From Locusta migratoria (lineage: Eukaryota; Arthropoda; Insecta; Orthoptera; Acrididae), in contig CM048744.1 in the NCBI GenBank assembly GCA_026315105.1, positions 348,525,668 through 348,589,667 of the forward strand: a DNA stretch of 64,000 nucleotides, written 5' to 3'. This document shows, in pieces, positions 59,648 to 61,790 of this stretch. The notes under the pieces are model-generated. The model was given only the letters and a program-made list of their open reading frames with translations, searched no databases and was not told the DNA's origin. Position numbers and translations under genes: made by a program. Positions within the stretch are counted from its first letter, which is position 1. Each line of letters begins with the position of its first letter.

Positions 59648-60764
59648 GATATTGTTTGATAATTTAGTTTCATCTCTTGATTTTATTTGGTTGGGGGAGT
59701 AAGAACAGGCAGGGTATGTGGTGAGGATGGCGGTGAGGGGAGGGTGTGAAGGGGTTGAGTCATTGTTTAATAATATTATTACTACTTCTTAATATTTGTT
59801 CTCATTTTATAAAGGAGTAAGCCAAGGTTAGAAGAGATTTAAAAACAAAAAGTAACAGATTAAAATGCAAAAGAGAAAAACTGGTTGTTGTATTAATAAT
59901 AAAAAAATGAAAAATCAACATTAGTATATGTTACACTGAGAAAAATAACTCAAATAAATTCTGGTTCAAGATTAAAGTTGAATTAATAACACACCTGTAA
60001 CATTCAATATGAAGATGTGAAGAGACAGTAACAAATGTATCTAATTGCACTAAATAAACCAATGGTCCTGGCAATAGGAAATTTGGCAGAAACTGAATGA
60101 AGGATAAAGTTTCTTGTTCAAAAAAGCATAAAGCTCCATCAAGAGACTGTACACAAATAAAATCACGGTTTCTTGCACCACCAAATGGTCCAATGACCAT
60201 GTTAAATGCTGATCGCCGTAGTTGGTGTTCATATGCCAACTCCAAACTTCTTTGATCACCTGATAAAAAGAAAAACCAAAATAAAACACTATAAATGGTA
60301 AATGAATGTCTTCTTAGCTATTAAAGTCTCAGTAGTTCTTACTTTAATTTGAAATGATACACCAAAGATATACATTGTAATGGTTTGAGTAGATTCTATA
60401 AGAATGAAAATGGCAAAATGTGCCATGTGAAGAGTGTGCCAACTACAAAAGATATAAAAATGTACAGGTAAACACTCATAATATAGTTGAGCTGTTGATT
60501 GGTCAACAGAGACACAAACAAGTTTGAAAACATCACTGAGCTTCTGAGCCTAATTGATTTGTAGAATGTAAGGGGTTACCTTTACTCTTTCCATTATTTA
60601 ATGTTACAAACATATTATTATACTATTAATATTAACTTTATTAATATTATTAACTGACTAATGACAAATACACACCATGTTCTGCAGCACCATGTCTTGT
60701 CATGAGACCATAGACTGCTACACTCTGGGGATGTAAAATACCTATCTGATGATTCTGTGAGCCC
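9986..60764 (-). CDS. BBS9: BBS9/PTHB1, BBSome subunit, 11 exons, 5' end outside window
   Basis: BBS9 is a core subunit of the BBSome, the coat-like complex that moves membrane proteins in and out of cilia. The family has an N-terminal beta-propeller, then a gamma-adaptin-ear-like domain, a platform domain and a helical C-terminus. I assembled eleven minus-strand exons: 60676-60764, 59995-60259, 59358-59605, 55035-55165, 48961-49141, 36210-36443, 26176-26418, 25795-26093, 21000-21308, 20419-20803 and 9986-10143. They sum to 2542 nt and stay in one frame at all ten junctions, giving about 846 residues plus stop. Family-like segments include DLKGVLAVLSEDG, YLGTEPSLF, VVLGERNLFC, FLPNFLLPGPLVY, SVKTSQQY-like (here AVKTSQQY) and FRIVQRRLL. 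The protein starts near vertebrate residue 90, so the initiator and first propeller blade are missing from the window. One intron is GC-AG; the rest are GT-AG. Insect ciliated cells are essentially sensory neurons and sperm, so expression there is expected but not shown here. Confidence 0.95.
10250..11712 (-). mobile_element. RTE-like LINE fragment (endonuclease to start of RT)
   Basis: Minus-strand order: endonuclease part (11581-11270) with DSVLLMGDFSLERIW, the 'GDFN' block; connector (11062-10808) with TAWWNDPIKAVCKRKKR; pre-RT (10728-10528) with ALGRWRKYFEELLN; RT motif 1 region (10442-10254) with NRKDCNNCSRLSLISIMGKI. The same family is present at 39438-41160. The RT catalytic half is absent. 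The upper end stops where the long-TIR element begins. Confidence 0.8.
11713..12265 (+). repeat. Left long TIR
   Basis: Inverted match to 16015-16649. Shared blocks read outside to inside: ttattttctaagtaacaaaa, tttacttaaagtctgagt (11880), tttacttattttctgagtct (11963), ggatacttaggg...actatttcaata, taatgctcagtca.aaattacagta and tattttgaaaatt. Mismatches and indels are frequent, so the element is old. Confidence 0.85.
12345..12408 (-). repeat. Short duplicate of RTE-like endonuclease sequence
   Basis: 'cgtcactgagtgcatcatag' through 'gatctgtcccttcatagg' nearly repeats 11463-11520 of the adjacent LINE. It sits just inside the left TIR. Confidence 0.7.
12610..12935 (+). pseudogene. HEEADT-family gene remnant, first part
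   Basis: At about 12778-12895 the plus strand reads NEEDLLCPNHEEADTKIVYH then CNIDVLILIWH. 'NHEEADT+...' followed by a 'D.DVL.L' strand is a hallmark of an uncharacterised invertebrate protein family that I recognise but cannot name. The acidic pattern resembles the XPG-I/PIN-nuclease core of FEN1- and asteroid-like proteins; that link is inference. The LINE insertion cuts the gene just after this block. Confidence 0.6.
12938..15340 (-). mobile_element. CR1-like LINE, 5'-truncated in endonuclease
   Basis: Minus strand, 5' to 3': endonuclease C-half (15358-14468) with VIVVGGDFNLKSIDWDF and AGISDHDFVIA; pre-RT FWSYVKSISGSR; RT (14483-13276, two frames) with GPDGIPVRFYK, YNYRPISLTSVSCRILEHIL, QHGFRKHRSCETQLALF, VFLDFKKVFDTVPH, PQGSVIGLLLFSIYINNL, LRLFADDAVVYG and YLGVTLQSNMKWNEH. 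It ends near 12938 with 'tatgttgatgtaga', the tail type of the copy at 31.3-32.7 kb. The active-site FADD is intact, but frameshifts near 14030, 13805 and 13330 break the ORF. Confidence 0.9.
15341..15880 (+). pseudogene. HEEADT-family gene remnant, second part
   Basis: The plus strand reads RYIGVSKIYKKLGLSFSQSL then PGFHVISGCDYKPAF at 15342-15450, then LDLFSDAEVQEKPFKVSQKF and VVRLHLFINIYIASDVNEEF. The family normally continues from HEEADT/DTDVL through 'RYI.V..L...LG....LPG.HA.TGCD...AF..KGK' to 'VN..R...F', so order and strand match the first part. The downstream WNNAH-like block is frameshifted. Multiple stops mean it is not functional. Confidence 0.65.
16015..16649 (-). repeat. Right long TIR
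   Basis: Inverted counterpart of 11713-12265. The 'ttactta...tctgagt' motif occurs on the minus strand at 16325-16343, 16465-16482 and 16605-16622, with starts exactly 140 bp apart. Confidence 0.85.
16650..17500. other. Unclassified; possible repeat, C homopolymer
   Basis: Contains an open minus-strand stretch at 17070-16840 that I cannot name and a 12-13 nt C run near 17409. The first 150 bp may be the upstream part of the RTE-like LINE at 10.25-11.71 kb, displaced by the TIR element, but similarity is too weak to be sure. Confidence 0.35.
17500..18590 (+). mobile_element. Ty3/gypsy remnant, RNase H end and integrase
   Basis: Around 17525-17560 'AKSDALSRLT' matches the gypsy RNase H/integrase linker 'NADALSRLP'. 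At 17830-18150 several frames show integrase-like sequence (LFDNGLKFIPLELQVFY, the 'TDNGPQF' block), and 18440-18500 shows HQPGWAQGSETF / TRVGTRVRNFF-like tail. All frames are broken. The right side runs into a SINE fragment and then mariner. Confidence 0.55.
18590..18660 (+). repeat. SINE fragment
   Basis: 'ggaccatcttgcattaagtt' and 'aaggtttccctaaattactt' match the SINE body ('ggccatcctgatttaggttt...ggtttccctaaatcgcttc'). It ends at the mariner left boundary. Confidence 0.5.
18664..19906 (-). mobile_element. Mariner element with both TIRs, degenerate transposase
   Basis: 1243 bp. The left TIR is caaggtgctatccaaaattt and the right TIR, reversed, cgaggtggaatccaaaattt; both continue aaggactggtgctg-like, with TA on each side (18662-18663, 19907-19908). 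On the minus strand the transposase shows the helix-turn-helix N-terminus (19765-19451: NRTVCVYQILCENLAMIQEF), TGRSISHTTPDIV, and the C-terminal catalytic block (19025-18726: YPPDLAPCDYILFPKLKFML). In-frame stops near 19448 and 19178 and frameshifts inactivate it. Confidence 0.88.
20225..20287. repeat. (CT)n microsatellite
   Basis: About 30 CT units, in the BBS9 intron between exons j and k, roughly 130 bp from the exon j donor. Confidence 0.97.
20419..20803 (-). CDS. BBS9: BBS9 exon j (C-terminal region)
   Basis: 385 nt. It starts GWDEVTDAAVSYLLRTSLAK, matching vertebrate 'LGWEETVDAAISHLLKTCLSK', then HISMAFERACRGN and a low-conservation acidic tail (EINEEEDEGKIP). The acceptor is ttcacag|GGCTGG and the donor TCCAG|gtactg. 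The intron to exon i is 196 bp and includes a short (AT)n run. Confidence 0.93.
21000..21308 (-). CDS. BBS9: BBS9 exon i (helical C-terminal region)
   Basis: 309 nt, 103 codons, phase 0 at both ends. It encodes EDLARKAAQFRIVQRRLLTK, then LENLLKDTYTKILISTDLLE and CCVRLLLLLLKIQNPPSQKN, ending DSDDQ. Vertebrates have 'AVQFRAIQRRLLARFKDK...LLDGTYKQVIALADAVEENQ'. The acceptor is ttgtag|GAAGA and the donor ATCAG|gtacat. Confidence 0.95.
21828..21985. repeat. Inverted-repeat hairpin of Penelope-type tail sequence
   Basis: Arms at 21828-21898 and 21915-21985 (71 bp each) pair with about six mismatches around a 16-nt loop. The arm starts taatatagtaaggacagttt. The downstream 'attccaacctggactttcca' is the usual end of the Penelope-type tail, so this looks like two tails head to head. 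Confidence 0.92.
22000..22780. other. No gene recognised (BBS9 intron)
   Basis: AT-rich intronic sequence with no defensible domain. Confidence 0.5.
22790..23130 (+). repeat. Penelope-type 3' UTR
   Basis: Pyrimidine-rich run (ccctcccctcccctcctcta), then 'ggccaagtgtggtggtcatg', 'gattgtgtgaatgcatgtat', 'gatgaaggatatggctgaaa' and 'ctgtgtgtctgtct'. The same order is seen at 42420-42735. Confidence 0.55.
23285..23475 (+). mobile_element. RTE/BovB-like LINE 3' tail fragment
   Basis: 'gggagaccaaggcttggaaa...cagcttcaaatggatgcaag' and 'ggctccatcaaaccagtttt' followed by 'agactaaagatcgcaagaat aacaac' match the tails at 44850-44885, 47215-47260 and 58800-58995. Confidence 0.65.
23480..24430. other. No gene recognised; possible tRNA-like SINE trace at 23610-23680
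   Basis: On the minus strand, 'caaatggtgcattaattgct' followed 30 nt later by 'gatctagatttgaattctg' resembles A- and B-box spacing of a tRNA-derived head. No body was recognised. Confidence 0.3.
24440..25450 (-). mobile_element. Degenerate mariner transposase
   Basis: Minus strand: an N-terminal 'QLIEV...' region near 25290, then RPLISDKTVTKFEKIICEDQ and RIILDARCSHG at about 25200-25110 (family 'RPVVSDE.V.KVE..+.EDRRITLD'). At the other end, near 24620, TDLTPSDYHVFPKLK matches 'SPDLAPSDYHLFPKLK'. Everything between is out of frame. TIRs were not found. Confidence 0.55.
25795..26093 (-). CDS. BBS9: BBS9 exon h (platform/hairpin), GC donor
   Basis: 299 nt, encoding EFSFEDSGPEIASSIGFAPC, then TISAVKTSQQYHLQCSKFSS and SSPLPLQELLEAIEARFRCR, ending KLE. 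The intron before it is only 82 bp (acceptor atttcag|AATTT). The donor is TAGAG|gcaagt, a GC-AG intron. The alternative GT two bases downstream would throw exon i into a frame with an early stop. Confidence 0.93.
26176..26418 (-). CDS. BBS9: BBS9 exon g (platform)
   Basis: 243 nt, encoding DFHLTTYIYLSQPGDVPSLE, then HFAQLPLKLVAKPCAPEKNA and LPVIEPLTLFPG. Vertebrates read 'CKFRLPLKLICLPGQP...LLSLFPGF' here. The acceptor gtttcag|GTGGA keeps phase with exon f; an upstream AG at about 26441 would not. The donor is CCCAG|gtaaga. Confidence 0.93.
26493..26715 (+). repeat. tRNA-derived SINE
   Basis: The head is accgagtgaggaggtgcagt with B-box tggttcaaatccac; the body has tttctgtgattccctaaatc and ccaagggcatggcaaatttc; the end is tgtcgtcaaaaggatgttaa. 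It is the opposite orientation to the copy at 2711-2918 and lies 75 bp upstream of BBS9 exon g in the gene's sense. Confidence 0.8.
26720..27270. other. No gene recognised (BBS9 intron)
   Basis: Contains chance ORFs only. Confidence 0.45.
27289..27501 (-). repeat. LTR-like repeat, 3' copy
   Basis: Matches 30780-30991 through actatatattttatgaacaa, ggggtccaa.agagatgtga, ggtgtcactaag.gaattta and gagcaagag.tgct. Obvious substitutions separate the copies. Confidence 0.88.
28085..28190. repeat. About 36-bp imperfect tandem repeat in gypsy 3' region
   Basis: Units beginning gtggctgtgagaggcac, gtggctgtgggaggcacc and gtggctgtgggaggcacc recur at about 36-37 bp spacing. Confidence 0.75.
29717..29747. 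repeat. Poly-A run inside gypsy gag-protease junction
   Basis: About 30 consecutive A on the plus strand, at the position where the gag zinc knuckle would be expected. Confidence 0.9.
30780..30991 (-). repeat. LTR-like repeat, 5' copy
   Basis: On the minus strand it is followed by 'attggtgacaagtgtggtgt' (about 30770-30751), which resembles the primer-binding region placed just after the 5' LTR in insect gypsy elements. A (CA)n microsatellite abuts the outer edge. Confidence 0.85.
30992..31036. repeat. (CA)n microsatellite
   Basis: About 20 CA units, ending acacgcacgc, at the outer edge of the gypsy 5' LTR. Confidence 0.95.
31340..32665 (+). mobile_element. CR1-like LINE, 5'-truncated
   Basis: Plus strand: YKPISLTSVSYRILGHILSS (31370), CETQLALFSHDFL, VFLDFKKAFDAESH, GVPQGSVMGPLLFSI (31740), LLLFADDAVVYGRV, ALNVEKCKVMRMRRKNNPIM, FKYLGITLQSDMKWNEHVRT and AVQRQAARFVTGRFDQCASV. 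It is the same family as 12938-15340. The 3' end is 'gtatgtatgtagatgtagat gtaga', a short (TAGATG)n tail. The element starts inside RT motif 2a; frameshifts at about 31640 and 32015 break it. Confidence 0.9.
32666..33120. other. Higher-GC block, unclassified
   Basis: Open on both strands for 90-100 codons (plus 32596-32977, minus 33139-32686), with GC clearly above its surroundings. I recognise no domain. It starts exactly at the LINE tail, so it could be flanking TE sequence. Confidence 0.4.
33121..35596. other. No gene recognised (BBS9 intron)
   Basis: AT-rich intronic sequence with scattered chance ORFs; I saw no TE domain. Confidence 0.5.
35597..35713. repeat. Perfect 51-bp inverted repeat, 15-nt loop
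   Basis: Arm 35597-35647 (tatgtgctcatgtgacaatc...) is exactly complementary to 35663-35713, with loop tactatttttaaaca. No mismatch was found on base-by-base reading. Confidence 0.97.
36210..36443 (-). CDS. BBS9: BBS9 exon f (ear-like domain)
   Basis: 234 nt, encoding TLASGAAEREVCVEVNVNSR, then ACQISVQLRPHVPLNKVQVA and IIVQPPLEASQ. It corresponds to the vertebrate 'VTVKVTLQNRVILQKAKLSVYVQPPLE' segment. The acceptor is ttacag|CACTC and the donor CTGT|gtgagt. The short insect linker before it fits a direct e-f junction (KDNT), so no exon appears to be missing in the 12.5-kb intron. Confidence 0.92.
36530..39438 (-). mobile_element. Penelope-like element, RT plus GIY-YIG, most complete copy
   Basis: Minus strand, 5' to 3': N-terminal region (39440-38910) with NLLICNPLYLHPTSQIDSIV; helical pre-RT (38907-38650) with LHNLKKDPNLIILSADK; RT with PTFYKLPKIHKSNTPGCPIV (38530), then HGNVMGTHMVQSYVNLFMGH-type (38120-38070) and RFTDDIFIIW (38030), where the usual Y-I-D-D reads F-T-D-D; GIY-YIG endonuclease (37507-36956) with CGRPRCKTCPIH zinc finger, VLYQLCCNHCSAFYIGMTTN and RLSIRMNGHHQTV. 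A GT-rich 3' tail follows to about 36530. Several frameshifts are present. RT-GIY-YIG order is diagnostic of canonical Penelope elements. Confidence 0.9.
39438..41160 (+). mobile_element. RTE-like LINE, RT to 3' end
   Basis: Plus strand: pre-RT GREEGINK..., ALGRWREYFKELLNVDE (39540); RT with RRVRVLVEDKLDENRCGF, FYLCFIDLEKAYDCVRRRKL, SGVRQGCNLSPLLFILCMDH and RILAYADELVTMAD (the YADD box reads YADE); then SFKNLGCIFTQDGNIMKELE, RPTLLYGSESWV, RLRWWGHVTRTGEPRLPKRL and SRGRPRKKYLDLVKNNF. Ends in a (ATG)n-like run at 41150-41165. Relative of 10250-11712. Frameshifts near 39760, 39860, 40400 and 40870. The YADE substitution would abolish RT activity. Confidence 0.88.
41690..42012. repeat. Composite tRNA-derived SINE with tRNA halves in opposite orientation
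   Basis: On the minus strand 41757-41700 reads ggggtagctcagtcggtaga then gcacttgaccgtag, a tRNA 5' half with A-box. On the plus strand 41905-41942 reads aaggcaaaggtcccaggttt then gagtcccggttccggcac, a tRNA 3' half with B-box, followed by 'aattttaatctgccaggaag' and 'gcgcacactccgctgcagag'. I know this module from orthopteran genomes with both halves contiguous; here 147 bp and an inversion separate them. Confidence 0.75.
42298..42735 (+). repeat. Short Penelope-type derivative flanked by inverted repeats
   Basis: Left end 'ataatggaggataggaacaa ctc' (42298-42320) is the inverse of 'gagttgttacctatcctcca ttac' (42691-42714). Between them is the pyrimidine-rich Penelope-type 3' UTR seen also at 22790-23130. 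No coding domain. Confidence 0.7.
43025..43930 (-). mobile_element. RTE/BovB-like LINE, RT C-terminal half to 3' end
   Basis: Minus strand: GMDSVLKGIYKMNINKSKTK (43778-43590), then FLKKRNFLTSNINLNVRKSF, LYGSETWTIRGSDKKMIEAF and MWCYKRMMKIRWVDHITNEE (43532-43233). The tail 'caaaacagtcagtgcactga agacca' ends near 43025. This is the conserved post-RT 'LYGSETWT...EAFEMWC+R+M+KI.W.D..TNEE' region. Confidence 0.85.
43935..44885 (+). mobile_element. RTE/BovB-like LINE with internal deletion of RT
   Basis: Plus strand: endonuclease start LRAWNVLTLNQVGKLENLKR (43990), GVGLVMNKKI, WDWNSVVGKGREGNVVGEYG (44355), FYAEHNLMIASTWFKHHERR and DFIMVRNSFRNQVLNCWGAK. It then jumps at about 44635 straight to the 3' tail LRYQGIINLALEGSVWAK ... 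YSKQIQKDVGCRMYSEMKRL and 'caaaccagtctgcagactga agaccac'. RT is missing. Confidence 0.85.
44886..44925 (-). mobile_element. Tiny inverted RTE/BovB-like RT scrap
   Basis: On the minus strand it reads FQILKVAGVKYR, the same peptide as FQILKVAGVK at 46280-46310 of the next copy. It is placed directly after the tail of the preceding LINE, in the opposite orientation. Confidence 0.65.
44926..45955. other. No gene recognised; short duplicated block and purine-rich tract
   Basis: A motif (ttgcacacttg...aaaacaagaggttac) occurs at about 45316-45350 and 45441-45478. 45640-45800 is purine-rich and could be a reversed Penelope-type 3' UTR. Confidence 0.35.
45960..47260 (+). mobile_element. RTE/BovB-like LINE, internally deleted
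   Basis: Plus strand: RLRKGQPTFLAFVDLEKAFD (46200), jump, then VLQFSDDIILSETAKDLKEK (46480), AFRLDNDIISILDEFCYLGS, LKKQNLFTSNINLNVRKSFL and ALYRSETWMIRSSGRNMIEV. The RT box reads FSDD. Ends 'caaaccagtctgcagactga agacc' near 47250. A duplicated phrase at 46030-46090 hints at a slip. Confidence 0.85.
47459..48611. mobile_element. Pogo-like non-autonomous TIR element
   Basis: 1153 bp between cagtaaaacctcatttttac and, reversed, cagtagaaccttgtttttac, with TA on both sides (47457-47458, 48612-48613). The CAGTAGAACCT-type end with TA duplication is typical of pogo/Tigger elements. The interior has repeated 'tttacat.ttc' phrases but no transposase ORF. Confidence 0.82.
48772..48928 (-). repeat. SINE, tRNA head missing
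   Basis: Contains ggagtttaatgtctctcaac, gtcattagagacagaactta, ggccatgccctttcaagaaa and gtgatttagggaactcacag. It stops at 'aaaacct', lacking the head present at 2711-2918. It ends 30 bp from the BBS9 exon e donor. Confidence 0.82.
48961..49141 (-). CDS. BBS9: BBS9 exon e (propeller end)
   Basis: 181 nt, encoding DLKGVLAVLSEDGVIHCCYL, then GTEPSLFIPPPLEVIEINYQ and ELAELQKIINAYTKDN. This is the last propeller blade and linker helix. The acceptor is ctccag|GATC and the donor is AATA|gtaagt. A truncated SINE ends about 30 bp past this donor. The following intron, 12.5 kb, is the longest in the visible gene. Confidence 0.95.
49590..50575 (+). mobile_element. Penelope-like element, GIY-YIG end
   Basis: At 49972-50400: NLCNLLVHPYEMPKPPFLPS, CNCPWCKTCPMHFPTTTYSS zinc finger, HVIYQLTCLQCKAFYVGMTS and NKLSIRMNGHRQTV. 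Upstream 49600-49970 is out of frame but Penelope-like. The opposite orientation of the 36.5-39.4 kb copy. It ends where the Tc1 element begins. Confidence 0.85.
50633..51985 (-). mobile_element. Tc1-like element, one TIR missing
   Basis: The left end cactactggccattaaaatt gctacacca follows a TA and is a Tc1-type TIR. The minus strand from about 51801 reads MPRVRRRNAY, then GLSYCDIAAHIGHDPMT, RICNRWVEEGNTE and, later, an IFSDEsr-like/QHHDGRIcVW catalytic block near 51310. Stops interrupt it. The right end breaks off near 51985 with no inverted TIR, replaced by Penelope-type GT-rich sequence. Confidence 0.85.
51986..52460 (-). mobile_element. Penelope-like GIY-YIG fragment, minus copy of an inverted pair
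   Basis: Minus strand 52515-52261: KLPVHMNGHYQTVASRQLDH then PIAEHAVLHDVASC, matching NRLSIRMNGHHQTVAKRNMD...VVQHAVEHNILD of the 36.5-kb copy. Its 3' UTR (52400-51990) ends in a GT-rich run. Confidence 0.75.
52461..53130 (+). mobile_element. Penelope-like GIY-YIG fragment, plus copy of an inverted pair
   Basis: Plus strand: SCKTSPIHHPTTIYSSPIRC, SYKLNCNHCATFYVGVTSNK, CMNGHCQTVARRYLELDNTV and AEHAALHGVFHFSDCYTDCA. Its polypyrimidine 3' UTR runs to 53130. The junction with the minus copy is near 52455-52480, at their endonuclease sequences. Confidence 0.8.
53265..54600 (+). mobile_element. Ty3/gypsy gag fragment with possible 5' LTR end
   Basis: At 53430-53452 'actggtgaacctgacatgat' resembles a gypsy primer-binding region, so 53265-53428 may be the end of a 5' LTR. 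Downstream is gag: VTLSPFWPHEPSICSRQVE (53690) and HTIWMGSLPTQVQVVIGTW (54020), then AVAMVPETTTV. Interrupted by stops; it ends before 54600. Confidence 0.6.
54740..54905 (+). repeat. Penelope-type 3' tail
   Basis: 'gattgtgtgaatgttatata', 'tgtgcctgtcacaattcatt' and 'gcaatgagttgtaaaccgtc cttattatatt' match the hairpin arms at 21828-21985. Confidence 0.6.
55035..55165 (-). CDS. BBS9: BBS9 exon d (propeller)
   Basis: 131 nt. It reads ESSGKLMVLIGTEMSTLLIY, then EQTTLRWSCQLIICPVAV, and ends INLQ at a codon boundary. It exactly fills the gap between exons c and e: vertebrates have 'IGNHNNMLHIYQDVTLKWATQL' here. The acceptor is ttttcag|AATCC and the donor is TGCAG|gtatgt. Gypsy debris lies on both sides within the flanking introns. 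Confidence 0.92.
55367..55575 (+). repeat. Repeat copy A
   Basis: 'caaaagagatagattggctg', 'agctttcagaacagagttcc ttcttcagg' and 'aaaaggggaaggtaattcac' recur at 58369-58570 (copy B) and partly at 58700-58770 (copy C). Confidence 0.9.
55599..55653. repeat. (AT)n microsatellite
   Basis: About 27 AT units between repeat copy A and gypsy sequence. Confidence 0.97.
55655..58368 (+). mobile_element. Ty3/gypsy remnant, gag to RNase H
   Basis: Plus strand: gag C-terminal debris (55700-56030); protease with THFLIDMGADVSLLHF (56395), the D-T-G box reading D-M-G; ILGVDFLAHHKL (56600); RT with CGDYQKLNTKTIMDRYPIPN (57430) and YHYRFVPLDLRMS (57620); RNase H with DADIFIRTDASDTAIGAVFS (58150). It breaks off inside RNase H at 58368, where repeat copy B begins. 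Integrase and LTRs are absent. Many stops. Confidence 0.82.
58369..58570 (+). repeat. Repeat copy B
   Basis: Direct repeat of copy A: 'caaaagagatagattcactg', 'agctttcagaacagggttcc ttcatcagg', 'cagaaggggaaggttattca'. It continues 'gatgtttcaagattgtctag' as in copy C. Confidence 0.9.
58749..58802. repeat. Perfect 19-bp inverted repeat
   Basis: caggattgtctagtcagag at 58749-58767 pairs with 58784-58802 around a 16-nt spacer. It is located between repeat copy C and the LINE tail. Confidence 0.93.
58803..58995 (+). mobile_element. RTE/BovB-like LINE 3' tail with (AAC)n
   Basis: 'gggaagtgtgtggggtaaaa', 'gtaagcagattcaaacagat gtaggttgcc', 'caaaccagtctccggactga agaccac', then (aac)n. It is a dead-on-arrival 3' fragment of about 190 bp. 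Confidence 0.88.
59358..59605 (-). CDS. BBS9: BBS9 exon c (propeller)
   Basis: 248 nt, encoding SYQQLADRSRIKDQ, then KLIAEWSYNLGEAVIDIKVV, VVLGERNLFCVQQNG and YRPSCFYPYIAG. The acceptor cgtag|TTATC sits 6 bases from a 33-nt T run on the minus strand. The donor is GCTG|gtaagt. The downstream intron is about 4.2 kb and contains gypsy and LINE remnants. Confidence 0.95.
59612..59644. repeat. 33-nt A/T homopolymer beside a splice acceptor
   Basis: A run on the plus strand is T on the minus strand, ending six bases before the first base of BBS9 exon c, where it may serve as the polypyrimidine tract. Confidence 0.95.
59995..60259 (-). CDS. BBS9: BBS9 exon b (propeller)
   Basis: 265 nt, encoding GDQRSLELAYEHQLRRSAFN, then FGGARNRDFICVQSLDG and FLPNFLLPGPLVY, ending HIECY plus two bases. 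This is among the most conserved parts of the propeller. The acceptor is tatcag|GTGAT, the donor is ACAG|gtgtgt, and the intron to exon a is 416 bp. Confidence 0.95.
60676..60764 (-). CDS. BBS9: BBS9 exon a (first visible, propeller)
   Basis: 89 nt. It reads GSQNHQIGILHPQSVAVYG and ends ...AAEH plus one base of a Gly codon. The vertebrate protein has a matching 'AVLHPRK..VYSV..VEHG' stretch. The acceptor is ttgcag|GGGC and the donor is CATG|gtgtgt. The first base completes a codon from an exon that I could not find between 60765 and 64000, so the gene continues to the right. Confidence 0.88.
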
Positions 60765-60769
60765 CTGCA

Positions 60770-61270
60770 ATAATAAAAAGAGACACAAACTTATGAATAA
60801 ATTGAGAATAATTTAAAACCCATTCCTTTACTTCAATCTGGAAAACGATGAACAGTGCACATTCTAAATTGAAATGTTTAACATGACAGCAGCATGATGA
60901 GGACACTGACACATTTCTTCAGAGTGAAAACGTGCATACTTATTAATTAATTTTACTAATAATTAATATAATCTCAACTTCTGCAATGTGGTCCTGTTTA
61001 TTTGCATTGGTTCAACGATGAAGTTTGTCCATTGTGAACTAAAGTGCAAGCAAATGATAAAATCACATTCTCTTAATTTATTGGATTTTATTACCACACC
61101 TCAATCATAAATCAATCTTACTTTCTGAAACAAATATGACATCATGTGTTCCATTTACTGTCAAATATAATAAACTGTTCCTTGCCGTAGGGCCAACTCT
61201 TAAAATTTTCAAGGCAGAAAAGTAGTTCCTCTCTTAAAAAAGTATTGTTAACAATTGCAGACCCATCTCA
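60770..61270. other. No gene recognised (upstream BBS9 intron)
   Basis: I looked on the minus strand for the preceding propeller exon and did not find one. Confidence 0.45.
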
Positions 61271-61790
61271 GTATCATAAAGTACATACATATTTCCTGAG
61301 CAAGCAATATATGATTATTTTATTAAGGCACTAGAAAATAATATGTTTTTGGAGTCTTAGGCAGTCTGAAATTAGGAATGGGAGATGAATTAACAGGGTC
61401 CTACATTCAGTTCTAAATAAAATTTACAATGCACTCAACAACAGGGAGCATACAACAAAATTATTCCTTGATCATACATTGCCTTTGAAATGGTCAACCA
61501 TGAATTACTTAAAGACAAACTGCTTCACAATGGAATGACAGGAAAATATGAATGGTTCAGTTCCTATTTCTAAGATGGAGTGCACATCAAAAAATGTTGG
61601 AAGTGTACTGACAAGGAAGCACACTGTAAGATAAGTCTATCCTCATAATTCTACACTTGGCCCACTTCTTAGGTTTATAAATGAGCTATCCTGAAGCATT
61701 CAGAAAGATTTGTCAGTAATGTTTGCTGATCACGCCATCAGTGTCAGGTTGACTGGAGGTTCATTACTTTTACTGCATTATATAATTTGC
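61270..61790 (+). mobile_element. Degraded LINE RT remnant
   Basis: In alternating plus frames: FEMVNHELLKDKLLHNGMTG KYEWF (61480-61560), matching 'AFDTVNH..LL.KL...GI.G....W', and later GPLL..FINEL and SVMFADHAISV (61660-61740), matching 'LGPLLF..YINDL' and 'FADD'. Heavily mutated. Confidence 0.5.
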
